From an uncultured Alistipes sp. (GTDB lineage: Bacteria > Bacteroidota > Bacteroidia > Bacteroidales > Rikenellaceae), in NCBI GenBank assembly GCA_944321965.1, contig CALUNH010000017.1, positions 1-57,277 on the forward strand: a stretch of 57,277 nt of DNA, read 5' to 3'. The translations under genes were made by a program, and so were the position numbers. Position 1 is the first letter of the stretch; every line of letters begins with the position of its first letter. Shown here piece by piece: positions 44,093 to 52,720 of the stretch. Below the pieces are notes generated by a model. It was given only the letters and a program-made list of their open reading frames with translations, was not told the origin of the DNA and made no database searches.

Positions 44093-46495
44093 TCAATCGA
44101 AGAAGGCGTCATCGTCGCTCTCCTCCGGACCGGCGGCATCCATTTCGTCCTCACAGTCGTAGCGGGGCATCATCGCCGGGCGCACGAACTGGTCCTCGCG
44201 GGTGACGCCGAGGCGTCCGTCGTCGTAGACGCGCTTCATGAACTCGCCGATGATCGGCAGGGCCGCCACGCTGCCCTCTCCGCCCGAGATGAAATGCACC
44301 GACTGATCCTCGCCGCCGACCCACGCCCCGGCCACCAGTTTCGGGGCCACGCACATGAACCAGGCGTCGCGGTTCTTGTTCGACGTCCCGGTCTTGCCGC
44401 CGATCTCCATGTCCGTCAGTCCGAACTGCCACTTCAGACGCCCGGCCGTTCCGGCATTGACCACCCCTTCGAGCATCGTCAGCATCGTATAGGCCGTGCG
44501 CTCGCTGATGGCATCCTGCGACTGCGGGATGAACGTCGCGATGAGGTTGCCCTGGCGGTCCTCGATGCGCGTCACGAAGACCGGGTCGGTATGCACGCCC
44601 TCGTTGGCGAAGGTCGAGAAGGCGCTCACCATCTCGAAGACGTTCGACTCCGAGGTCCCGAGGCACAGCGCCGGAACCGGATCGATATAGCTACGGATAC
44701 CCATGTTGTGGATGAAGTCGGCCACGGCTTCGGGCTGCTTGGCCTGCTTCATGATCCACGCCGAGTAGTTGTTGCGGCTGCGGGCCAGGCCCCAGCGCAG
44801 CGGGTGCAGCACGCCGTCGTACTCGACCCGTCCGGCCTCCTTCGGCGACCAGGCCGTGCCGTTGGCCGTCTCGATCGTCGTCGGGAGGTTCGGGACCATC
44901 GTGCAGGGCGTGAAGCCGAGGTGGTCGATGGCGAACGTATAGATGAAGGGCTTGATCGTCGAACCGATCTGCCGTTTGCCCTGCTTGGCCATGTCGTACT
45001 TGAAGTAGCGGAAGTTCGGACCGCCGACATACGCCTTGACCGCTCCCGTGCGGGGGTCCATCGCCACCATCGCGGCACGCATGATCCGCTTGTGGTGGAG
45101 GATCGAGTCGCGCGGCGTCATCAGCGTGTCCCGCTCGCCCTTGTAGGTGAAGACCTTCATCGCACAGGGTTTGTCGAACGACGCCGCGATCTCCTTCTCG
45201 CTGCATCCGGCATTCTTCATCTCCCGGTAACGGTCCGAATAGCGGATCGCCTGGCGCATGATCCGCTCGCGCTCCGCACGGTCCGTATCGAGGAACAGCA
45301 CCTTCGTATTGCGGTACTGCGCATCCATCTTGGGCTGGATGACCGTCTCCATCTGCTTCTGGACCGCCTGTTCGGCATAGGCCTGCATCCGCGAGTTGAT
45401 CGTCGTATAGATCTTCAGGCCGTCGCGGTAGATGTTGTAGGGCGTACCGTCGGCCTTGGTGTTCTTGTGGCACCAGCCGTAGAGCGGATTCTCCTCGTAC
45501 TCCTTCACCGCCTGGTCGTAGTCCCATTCGTTGTAGAACTGGTTGCGTTTCGGGCGGTCGGCATTCATCACCAGGCGCAGCATCTCCCGGAAATAGGTCG
45601 CCGAACCCTCGTTGTGCGAAACCGGCTTGTAGTTCAGCACGATGGGCAGCGCCGAGATCGAATCGCACTGTCCGCGGGTCAGCGCCCCGGACTCCCTCAT
45701 GCGCGCAAGCACCAGATTGCGGCGGGCCAGCGCATTGTCCGGGTTCCGCACCGGCGAGTAGCGCGTCGGGGCGTTCACCACCCCCACGAGCACCGCCGCC
45801 TCCTGGACGTTGAGCTCGTGCGGCTCCTTGTTGAAGAACGTATGGGCCGCCGACTTGATGCCGTAGGCGTTCGAACCGTACTCCACCGTATTGAGGTACA
45901 TCGCGGCGATCTCCTCCTTGGTGTAGTTGTATTCGAGTTTGAGGGCCGTGATCCACTCCTTGAGTTTCGCCGTCACGAGCTTCGCCGTGCGCGCGATCCG
46001 CCCGCGGTTGCGGGCCGTATCGCGCGGGAAGAGGTTCTTGGCCAACTGCTGCGTGATGGTCGAACCGCCGCCCTGGGAGGTATTCTGCAGCAGCACGGTC
46101 TTCACGGCCACACGCGCCAGCGAGGGGATGTCGATACCCGAATGGCTGCGGAAGCGCACGTCCTCCGTGGAGATGAGCGCCGCGACGATCGGCGGCACCT
46201 CGTGTCCGTCGAGGCGGATATGGAGCGTCGAATCCGCCGGGAAAAGGTCGGCATACTGCACGTAGGAGCGGTTCTGCACGAAGAACGTGCCGATGACCTT
46301 GCCGTCCTCGGAGTAGATCTCCGTGGCGAGGTTGCTCCGGGGGTTCTCCAGCTCCTCGAACGAGGGCAGCCGCCCGAACGTCCCGAGGGCCGAGAGCAGC
46401 AGCAGGATTCCCAACAGGGCAAAGGGCGCGAAGGCCACACCCCAGATCCACTTGATCGCTTTCGGGCTGATTCCCGACGTCTTGCGTTGTGCCAT
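44093..46495 (-). CDS. Class A penicillin-binding protein (PBP1A-like)
   Basis: 800-residue bifunctional peptidoglycan synthase. One N-terminal membrane anchor (about 18-38), a glycosyltransferase domain (about 70-250) with catalytic E111 in STEDVRFRSHSGID and GGSTITQQLAKNLFPRD, and a transpeptidase domain with SxxK (GSTIKPF), SxN (SRNNYS) and KTGTS. The C-terminus is acidic (CEDEMDAAGPEESDDDAFFD). Start at 46495, 17 bp after the -7 box TATCTTTG (minus strand, 46513-46520); longer in-frame extensions overlap that box. Confidence 0.96.
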   Translation of the reverse strand: MAQRKTSGISPKAIKWIWGVAFAPFALLGILLLLSALGTFGRLPSFEELENPRSNLATEIYSEDGKVIGTFFVQNRSYVQYADLFPADSTLHIRLDGHEVPPIVAALISTEDVRFRSHSGIDIPSLARVAVKTVLLQNTSQGGGSTITQQLAKNLFPRDTARNRGRIARTAKLVTAKLKEWITALKLEYNYTKEEIAAMYLNTVEYGSNAYGIKSAAHTFFNKEPHELNVQEAAVLVGVVNAPTRYSPVRNPDNALARRNLVLARMRESGALTRGQCDSISALPIVLNYKPVSHNEGSATYFREMLRLVMNADRPKRNQFYNEWDYDQAVKEYEENPLYGWCHKNTKADGTPYNIYRDGLKIYTTINSRMQAYAEQAVQKQMETVIQPKMDAQYRNTKVLFLDTDRAERERIMRQAIRYSDRYREMKNAGCSEKEIAASFDKPCAMKVFTYKGERDTLMTPRDSILHHKRIMRAAMVAMDPRTGAVKAYVGGPNFRYFKYDMAKQGKRQIGSTIKPFIYTFAIDHLGFTPCTMVPNLPTTIETANGTAWSPKEAGRVEYDGVLHPLRWGLARSRNNYSAWIMKQAKQPEAVADFIHNMGIRSYIDPVPALCLGTSESNVFEMVSAFSTFANEGVHTDPVFVTRIEDRQGNLIATFIPQSQDAISERTAYTMLTMLEGVVNAGTAGRLKWQFGLTDMEIGGKTGTSNKNRDAWFMCVAPKLVAGAWVGGEDQSVHFISGGEGSVAALPIIGEFMKRVYDDGRLGVTREDQFVRPAMMPRYDCEDEMDAAGPEESDDDAFFD

Positions 46496-46512
46496 AAAGC
46501 CGAATTTTGCAG

Positions 46513-46520
46513 CAAAGATA
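46513..46520 (-). promoter_or_regulatory. -7 element of the PBP1A gene
   Basis: TATCTTTG on the minus strand, 17 bp before the ATG. It lies just beyond the stop of the upstream outer-membrane protein gene (46531). No clear -33 seen. Confidence 0.55.
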
Positions 46521-46530
46521 CAAAATATTC

Positions 46531-49524
46531 CTAAAACGGCAGCCCGAGCGACGCCCCGATCCACATCCCGCCGTTCGACGGTCGGTAGCACGAGAGTTTG
46601 AGCGTCGAGGTCGCCGAAGCCGGTTGCCGGAAGAGGTTGAAGTCGAAGATCAGGTCGCCGCCCGCGGACCAGATGTCATACCACATCATGCCCGTCGTCC
46701 CGGGGATCCGGAAACAGGCGTAGTCGCCCCCGATATTGAGCCGGATCCGCTTGAAGTAGAGCACCGAGCCGATGCCGCCCTCGGGATACCACACCGGCAG
46801 CTGGTAGTTGGCCTCCAGGGCCGTGTAGTTGTTCGAGGCGATGTCCGCCGAGGAGAACCCCCGCGGGATCAGCCGCGTGGACTTGTAGCTCAGCGGCGCA
46901 TAGCCGGTCGGGAACTTGTACCCGCCGACCGACGTCTGATAGGTCGCCGCCACCGACAGCGAGTTGTGGGGGGCCACACCCGGCAGGTAGGCCTGCCCGT
47001 AGAACGAAATCAGGTCGCTGAAATAGGAGTTGGTCGGATTGAACGTGTAGTTCGTCGAGAGGGTGTAGCCCCAGCGCGGTGCAATGTCGCGGTGGGACAT
47101 CCGCACCTGGTCGGAGAATCCGACCCCGAAAGCCACCTGATGCAGCCCCTTGCGGAAACCGATGTGCTGGATGTTGGTGATCCCGCCGTTGACACCCCAC
47201 TCGATCTTGCCCAGATCGGCCACCATGCCGTTCGAATAGTTCCAGCCTGCCGAGACCGAGAACTGCCGCGTATGGTACCCGCGCTGGAAATAGAGCGGCA
47301 ACAAGGCCGTCAGCCCCACGGAGTAGTATTTGTCGGGGGCCGGGCGCGACTGATATTCGTACTTCCCGGTCTGGGCGTTGTACTGCCCGAGCGAATAGAA
47401 GAGCTGGTTGCCGCCGTAGGAGGCGTCGAGATCGAAACGCACGCCCAGCCCGAAGTAGCGCACCCCGAGATTCACAAGCGAACCTTCGTGGCGGTTCCAG
47501 CCGTAGGAGGCGTAAGCCTCGGTATTCGAGAGCAGGTTCTGCGAGATGACCGTCACGCCGGCATTCAGGTCGAACGACTGTTCTTCGACCAGCGCGAAGG
47601 GGTTGACGGCCAGCGGCATCCAGCTGTGGACATTCACCAGATTGGGAACCTTGCGGTAGCGTTTCGACCGGAAATCCGCACTTTGGGCCAGCGAGTCCGC
47701 CCGCGTGAAGCGCACCGTATCGAGGTTCACCACCTCCCAGCGCCGACGCGGCGGATTGACCAGGTTCTCCGGCAGCCGCGACGGCGCAACGGCCACCCAC
47801 GAACTGTCGGCCGACTGCTCCGCCACGCGGTAACCCAGCCGGTCGTAGGTCGTCACCAGCACCGTTCCGGCCTCTCCGGCCCCTCCGACCCTACCGGCCG
47901 CCTCAGCCGCTCCGGCTGTTCCGCCGCCCGGAGCCGGGTCGAAAGCCCCGTAGGTCGAGGTCGTAATCCGGAATTCGCGACCGGTGGTCAGGTCGTAGCA
48001 GTGGGCTTCGTCCTTGCCCGAAGCGATCGAGCCGTAGTAGAGCCGCCCGCCCCCGGCCCGCAGGTCCGAAAGCGTGATATAGGCCCCCCGGGTCACGGCG
48101 TGCAGCCCCTCGGCATCGATCCGCCCGATCCACATGCCGCTGTCGTCGGTCACCAGCACATACCAGGCCCGCGTCAGGTCGTCCCACGCCAGCCCGTGCA
48201 GCTCCTTGTCGGCCGGGACCGCAAAGCGCTGGCCCTCCACTCCGCCGCGTTGCACGACCACCGCATAACGGCCGTCGGGATTGTACTCGACCCAGCCCAG
48301 TTCGTCGGGTGTTGCCGTGGGATAGAGCGTCCGCCGGGCCCCTCCCACCGTCCGGGGACGGCCGTCCGCCAGATCCAGGTAACAGAGCTGCGAATTGACC
48401 CGCTGCTCGAAGAGCGTCGAACGCCGGTATTCGGTCCACCAGAGGCGGCCGTCGCACAGCGTCGGACGGGTCGAAACCAGTCCCGTCGGGGCGATCGTCC
48501 GCTCTTCACCCGTGCGGCGGTCGATGCGCACGAAACGAGATACGCGGTCGAGGTCGGTTTTCAGCGCCACGACCGCCGTATCGCCCAGCGCCAGCGGCCA
48601 CTGATAGGTGGTATAGTTCCGTTCAGGAAGCCCGACCAGCGGCCGGGCGGAGTTTTCCACTTTCGGCAGCGAGTCCCAGAAGCGCTCCAGTTCATCGAAC
48701 GTCTCGCGGAAAAGCCGCGAAACACTCGTTCCGTAGAATTTCCGCAGCGAGACGCTCGTCGTAAAGAGCACGTAGGGGTTGCGCGAGCTGTACCAGGCAA
48801 CCTGGTCCCAGATATTCTCGCCGTAGCGCTCCCAGGCATACGAACAGATCTGGTAGCCCAGTTCGTAATGGTCGGGGATGTGGTCGCGGTAGGAGCCGCA
48901 GAACCACCGGTCGATATTCCTCCGGTCGCGCCCCACGCTCCCCATCGCGCGGTAGGCCATCGAGAAGGAGGGCTGCAGCCCGCGGCCGAACGACGACATC
49001 ATCGTCTCGGACATCACCGCGTCGCCCTCCATGGCCCAGATCGGCAGGCACAGCAGCCCCACGGTCGAGCCCTGCTGCCCGAGCAGGTAGCTCAGCACGC
49101 GGATCAGCCCCCGGTCGAGGTTGTTGTACTGCACGGCATGGCGGTACTCGTGTGCCACCAGCTGCTTGTACCACGGCATCGAATAGCTGTCGATGGCCGG
49201 CGAAGTGAGGAACTCCACGCGCTTCGGGAGGTACATCACCAGGCCGTTCGACTGGAAATTCTCGGGGTGCATGACGAACGGAATGCGCATCGGGCCGTGG
49301 CGGAAGCCGTAGCCGATATCGGGCTGGACGGTGCGGATGTAGTAGAGCGTCCGCCGCGCCAGGGCCGAGACCGTATCGGGATAGATCATCCGCACGTCGG
49401 GCGTGCGGATCGTCGACCACTTCTGCGGAGGGTCCGAACCCCACGTGTAGTACTGCGCCGCGGCACGCCGCACGCTGCAGAGCGCGACGGTCAGCAACAG
49501 CAGGAACAACCACCCCCGGCGCAC
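46531..49524 (-). CDS. Outer-membrane protein: metalloprotease-like motif, propeller-like region, barrel
   Basis: 997 residues from a GTG start at 49524. Signal peptide (RRGWLFLLLLTVALCSVRRAAAQ). Residues about 25-280 contain HEYRHAVQ (H125, E126, H129) and, 37 residues later, IWAMEGDAVMSE with E166: the HExxH plus glutamate pattern of gluzincin/Peptidase_MA-like domains. About 300-640 is a beta-propeller-like stretch, with a Gly/Ala-rich low-complexity insert near AGAAEAAGRVGGAGEAG. The rest has the alternating aromatic pattern of an outer-membrane barrel and ends IGASLGLPF. In-frame ATG codons occur only inside the overlapping SUI1 gene; GTG follows its stop by one base. Function unknown; surface proteolysis is possible. 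Confidence 0.75.
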   Translation of the reverse strand: MRRGWLFLLLLTVALCSVRRAAAQYYTWGSDPPQKWSTIRTPDVRMIYPDTVSALARRTLYYIRTVQPDIGYGFRHGPMRIPFVMHPENFQSNGLVMYLPKRVEFLTSPAIDSYSMPWYKQLVAHEYRHAVQYNNLDRGLIRVLSYLLGQQGSTVGLLCLPIWAMEGDAVMSETMMSSFGRGLQPSFSMAYRAMGSVGRDRRNIDRWFCGSYRDHIPDHYELGYQICSYAWERYGENIWDQVAWYSSRNPYVLFTTSVSLRKFYGTSVSRLFRETFDELERFWDSLPKVENSARPLVGLPERNYTTYQWPLALGDTAVVALKTDLDRVSRFVRIDRRTGEERTIAPTGLVSTRPTLCDGRLWWTEYRRSTLFEQRVNSQLCYLDLADGRPRTVGGARRTLYPTATPDELGWVEYNPDGRYAVVVQRGGVEGQRFAVPADKELHGLAWDDLTRAWYVLVTDDSGMWIGRIDAEGLHAVTRGAYITLSDLRAGGGRLYYGSIASGKDEAHCYDLTTGREFRITTSTYGAFDPAPGGGTAGAAEAAGRVGGAGEAGTVLVTTYDRLGYRVAEQSADSSWVAVAPSRLPENLVNPPRRRWEVVNLDTVRFTRADSLAQSADFRSKRYRKVPNLVNVHSWMPLAVNPFALVEEQSFDLNAGVTVISQNLLSNTEAYASYGWNRHEGSLVNLGVRYFGLGVRFDLDASYGGNQLFYSLGQYNAQTGKYEYQSRPAPDKYYSVGLTALLPLYFQRGYHTRQFSVSAGWNYSNGMVADLGKIEWGVNGGITNIQHIGFRKGLHQVAFGVGFSDQVRMSHRDIAPRWGYTLSTNYTFNPTNSYFSDLISFYGQAYLPGVAPHNSLSVAATYQTSVGGYKFPTGYAPLSYKSTRLIPRGFSSADIASNNYTALEANYQLPVWYPEGGIGSVLYFKRIRLNIGGDYACFRIPGTTGMMWYDIWSAGGDLIFDFNLFRQPASATSTLKLSCYRPSNGGMWIGASLGLPF

Positions 49525-49525
49525 C

Positions 49526-49873
49526 TCAGGAACCGGCTTTTTTGCAGCGGTAACCGCTGCGGGTGAGTATTTCGACAACCCGGTCGCGGTGGTCGCCCTG
49601 GATGAGGATCTCGCCATCCTTCGCGGCACCGCCCACACCGCACTTCGTCTTGAGCAGCCGCGCCAGCGTCTGCAGGTCCTCGTCGCGCCCCACGAACCCC
49701 TTCACGAGCGTTACGACCTTTCCGGCCCGCTGCTTGCGGTCGAGCCACACGCGCAGATCCTGCTGCTGCGGAGGCAGAGTCTCCGCCTCGGGTTCTTCGG
49801 CCGTTTCGTATTTGAAATCGGGATTCGTCGAGTAGACCATCCCGAGTCTCGATTTCCAATCGGTGTCTGCCAT
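49526..49873 (-). CDS. SUI1/eIF1-like translation factor (YciH type)
   Basis: 115-residue protein whose C-terminal part (about 35-112) is a SUI1 fold: DLRVWLDRKQRAGKVVTLVKGFVGRDEDLQTLARLLKTKCGVGGAAKDGEILIQGDHRDRVVEILTRSGY. Bacterial YciH homologues of eIF1 are thought to affect initiation fidelity or stress responses. Its stop TGA is one base before the GTG start of the outer-membrane protein gene. A -7-like TATTTTTG (minus strand, 49929-49936) lies upstream. Confidence 0.92.
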   Translation of the reverse strand: MADTDWKSRLGMVYSTNPDFKYETAEEPEAETLPPQQQDLRVWLDRKQRAGKVVTLVKGFVGRDEDLQTLARLLKTKCGVGGAAKDGEILIQGDHRDRVVEILTRSGYRCKKAGS

Positions 49874-49922
49874 AAAAATGTGTTCAGATGGTAGGAATTA
49901 AACGCCGTTTCGAGGGCTTTAT

Positions 49923-49954
49923 TTTGCACAAAAATACGAAAATATTTATCTTTG
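49923..49954 (+). promoter_or_regulatory. Promoter of the DUF4435 gene
   Basis: TTTG (49923-49926), 20 bp, TATCTTTG (49947-49954); the ATG follows after 7 bp at 49962, so the transcript is probably leaderless. It partly overlaps the divergent -7 box of the SUI1 gene (49929-49936). Confidence 0.75.
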
Positions 49955-49961
49955 TAGAAGT

Positions 49962-51062
49962 ATGGCCAAGAAGTTCCGCGAAAAACTGCGCAGAATGAGT
50001 CCCTTCTCGCATCAGGCATCGCTCGCCGACCTGCCGCAGCCGCTGCCCGCCGACCCCGACCAGCGGTTGGTGAAGGTCTATGTCGAAGGGTATGAGGATG
50101 TGGCCTTCTGGCGCGGGATCTTCGACCATTTCCACAACCCCTACCTGCGTTTCGAAATCTCGGTCCCCGACCGCGGCGACCTCCCGAAAGGCAAGAAGGT
50201 CCTCATGGGCATGATCCCCCAATCCTCCGAGGAGATGATCCTCTGCGTCGATTCCGACTTCGACTACCTCTTCGCCGGGCAGACGGAACAGTCCCGGCAG
50301 GTGGCCGATGCGCGGTTCATGTTCCACACCTACGCCTACGCCACCGAAAACTACCTCTGTTACGCCCCCTCGCTGCACAACGTCTGCGTCAAGGCCACCA
50401 AAAACGACACGCGGATCTTCGACTTCGTGAAGTTCATGGATGAATATTCGCGCATCATCTACCCGCTCTTCCTCTGGTACGCCTTCTCGGCACGCCTCTC
50501 GACGGAACATGTCTTTCCGTTGGTCGATTTCAAGGCCTCGGTGCGCCTGGGCTACCTCGAAATCGAAAACAACGGCGAACGGACCCTGGAGTGGCTCCGC
50601 CGCAACGTCACAAAACGCGAGGAGCTGCTCCGGCGCCGCAATCCGCGGATGATCGAACCGATGAAGGAGTTCGAGGAACAGTTGAGGCAGCGCGGCGTAA
50701 GGCCCGAGAACACATACCTCTTCATGCACGGGCATACGCTGATGGACAACGTGGTGATGGTGCTGCTGAACACCGTCTGCGAGAAGCTCCGCGACATGTC
50801 CATCGCCCGGATCACGGCCTCGCAGAAACAGGGCGTGGCGCTGAAGAACGAGATGTCGAACTATACGAACTCCCTGCGGTCAATCCGCGACGTGCTGCTC
50901 GACAACGAGAACTACACGAAATGCCCGCTCTACCGAAGCCTCCAGCGCGATATCGAGCGTTACATCGCCCGCACGATCCTCAACATGAAGCGTCGGGGGC
51001 AGATTCGGGAGAGTTCGGTCATCGGCATCCTCCACCGGCTTCGCCAGGAGGCCTTTTCGTGA
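49962..51062 (+). CDS. DUF4435 (TOPRIM-like) protein
   Basis: 366-residue cytoplasmic protein of the DUF4435 family. TOPRIM-like acidic residues appear in VKVYVEGYEDVAFW (E42, E45, D46) and in EEMILCVDSDFDYLF (D97, D99, D101), followed by TYAYATENYLC. TOPRIM folds cut or join nucleic acids with metal ions in topoisomerases, OLD nucleases and primases; in DUF4435 proteins the activity is not known. The family often sits next to ATPases, but none is adjacent here. The second methionine (M12) is a possible start that would leave a short leader. Nine G follow the stop codon. Confidence 0.82.
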   Translation: MAKKFREKLRRMSPFSHQASLADLPQPLPADPDQRLVKVYVEGYEDVAFWRGIFDHFHNPYLRFEISVPDRGDLPKGKKVLMGMIPQSSEEMILCVDSDFDYLFAGQTEQSRQVADARFMFHTYAYATENYLCYAPSLHNVCVKATKNDTRIFDFVKFMDEYSRIIYPLFLWYAFSARLSTEHVFPLVDFKASVRLGYLEIENNGERTLEWLRRNVTKREELLRRRNPRMIEPMKEFEEQLRQRGVRPENTYLFMHGHTLMDNVVMVLLNTVCEKLRDMSIARITASQKQGVALKNEMSNYTNSLRSIRDVLLDNENYTKCPLYRSLQRDIERYIARTILNMKRRGQIRESSVIGILHRLRQEAFS

Positions 51063-51165
51063 GGGGGGGGGTGAAGAGAGAGGAGAGGAAGGAAGGAAGG
51101 AAGGAAGGAAGGAAGGAATGGACGGAGAGGCGAACAAGAAAGGAGAGCGAAGAATGGACAAGAAA
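51063..51165 (+). repeat. Polypurine tract with (GGAA)8 microsatellite
   Basis: Almost purely purine on the plus strand, with nine G at 51063-51071 and eight GGAA units at 51087-51118. It lies between the convergent DUF4435 and lysC genes and encodes nothing credible. Confidence 0.9.
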
Positions 51166-51190
51166 AGAGAGCCTTGCGGGCTCTCTTTTT
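51162..51190. terminator. Bidirectional terminator
   Basis: Stem AGAGAGCC / GGGCTCTCT with TTGC loop (51166-51173 and 51178-51186), A-run before and T-run after. Confidence 0.85.
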
Positions 51191-51207
51191 CAGTATCCGG
51201 TTTTCAG

Positions 51208-51351
51208 CATCCGGCGGCGCAAACATCCGGCAGCGCAAACATCCGGCGGCACAGGCACCCGGCGGCACAGGCACCCGGCGGCACAGGCACCCGGCGGCAC
51301 AGGCACCCGGCGGCACAGGCACCCGGCGGCACAGGCACCCGGCGGCGCGGT
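51208..51351. repeat. Nine tandem copies of a 16-bp unit
   Basis: The unit evolves from CATCCGGCGGCGCAAA (two copies) through CATCCGGCGGCACAGG to six near-identical CACCCGGCGGCACAGG copies (the last degenerate). There are no spacers. It ends 2 bp before the lysC stop. Because 16 is not a multiple of 3, it cannot encode a repeat protein in one frame. Confidence 0.95.
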
Positions 51352-51353
51352 TT

Positions 51354-52619
51354 TCAATACTGCCCCTCCTTCTTGCGGACGACGCGCACCGTGGATTGCG
51401 TGGCCTGCCGGATAAAGACCTGCGGCCCGCGGGCGTAGCGCCGCCACAGCTCCTCGGTATAGCCGCGCACGGTCAGCAGCTCCATGTTCTCGGACTTCAT
51501 CACGTCGAAACCCGCCTCGCGCAGCGCCTCGACCACCTCGTCGATATGCCACGAATTGTCCACACAGAGGCTCAGGTTCACGGCCGAGTTGTGGATCAGG
51601 TTCGTCTTGATGCGGAAGCGCTCCAGCAGCGAGAAGATCGTGGCGAACTTCTCCTCCAGCACGAACGAAAAGTCCCGCGAACGGATCGTCAACAGCACCT
51701 GGTCCTTCTTGAGGATCAGGATCGGCACGTCGACCGGCGCCGACAGCCCGCGGATCACCGTGCCGGGCTTGCGCTTGTCGCCGAACGGCCGCACGTAGAG
51801 CGGGATGTTCTTGTTTTGCAGCGGTTTGATCGTCTTCGGGTGGATGATCTGCGCACCGCTGTAGGCCAGTTCGATGGTGTCGAGGTAGTTCAGTTCGGCG
51901 ATCTGCACGGCGTCGGGGAAGATCTTCGGGTCGGCATTCAGCACGCCGTCGACATCCTTCCACACCGACATCGACTCCGCATCGAGGATGTTCGCCGCCA
52001 CGGCCGCCGAATAGTCCGAACCTTCACGCCCGAGCGTCGTGGTCGTCCCGTCGGGCGCCCCGCCGATGAATCCCTGGCCGATGAACACCGTTTCGGGACC
52101 GTTCGCCACGGCCTCCCGCAGACGCGGGGCCGAAGCCTCGATGTCCACCCCGGCATCCTTGTGGCGCTGCTCCGTCACGAAGCAGCGGCGCATGTCGATC
52201 CAGCGGTTCGGAACCCCGGCGTAGTTCAGGTATTCGGAGATGATCGTCGTCGAGACCAGCTCGCCGTAGGCCACGATCGTATCGTACCACAGTTCGGCAT
52301 CCTCGGCCCGATAAACCGTCTGCGTGGCGACCTGTTCCAGTTCGTCGAACAGCGCGTCGACCTTCTCCAGCCGTTTGGGTTCGTGCCACAGGTCGTCGAT
52401 GATCTCCGCATGGTAGCCGCGCAGTTTGGCAATGTGCTCCAGCGACTGCTGTTTATCGCCCTTCTGAAGCCCCTCGAACACCTTCTCCAGGGCATTCGTC
52501 GTCTTGCCCATCGCCGAAACGATGATGAAGAGATGCTGTTCCTCGTCGATGATCTGGCGCAGGTTTCTCACCCCGTCGGCATTCCGCACCGACGCGCCTC
52601 CGAATTTGTAGACCTTCAT
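51354..52619 (-). CDS. lysC: Aspartate kinase
   Basis: 421-residue monofunctional aspartokinase, the first step to lysine/diaminopimelate, threonine and methionine. The kinase domain starts MKVYKFGGASVRNADGV and contains TTTTLGREGSDYSAAVAANIL and WKDVDGVLNADPK; the C-terminal 130 residues look like paired ACT domains, so feedback control is likely. It is not fused to homoserine dehydrogenase. Its stop codon lies immediately beside the 16-bp tandem repeat, so there is little room for its own 3' signals before the hairpin at 51162-51190. Confidence 0.96.
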   Translation of the reverse strand: MKVYKFGGASVRNADGVRNLRQIIDEEQHLFIIVSAMGKTTNALEKVFEGLQKGDKQQSLEHIAKLRGYHAEIIDDLWHEPKRLEKVDALFDELEQVATQTVYRAEDAELWYDTIVAYGELVSTTIISEYLNYAGVPNRWIDMRRCFVTEQRHKDAGVDIEASAPRLREAVANGPETVFIGQGFIGGAPDGTTTTLGREGSDYSAAVAANILDAESMSVWKDVDGVLNADPKIFPDAVQIAELNYLDTIELAYSGAQIIHPKTIKPLQNKNIPLYVRPFGDKRKPGTVIRGLSAPVDVPILILKKDQVLLTIRSRDFSFVLEEKFATIFSLLERFRIKTNLIHNSAVNLSLCVDNSWHIDEVVEALREAGFDVMKSENMELLTVRGYTEELWRRYARGPQVFIRQATQSTVRVVRKKEGQY

Positions 52620-52720
52620 GTTTTTCGTGTTAACCTAACCTAATCAAAACCTGTTTTTACACCGGGATACGGAGGCCGCCGCCCCGCGACAGTCTCCTTC
52701 CCGTATTTCGTGCCATGCAG

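Noticed and set aside
46507-49566. A 1019-codon open frame antisense to the outer-membrane protein gene
   Set aside because: Arg/Pro/His-rich shadow frame with no recognisable domain; the minus-strand gene has a signal peptide and motifs.
51208-51351. 16-bp repeats as a CRISPR array
   Set aside because: The units are directly adjacent with no spacers, the unit is too short, and no cas genes are near.
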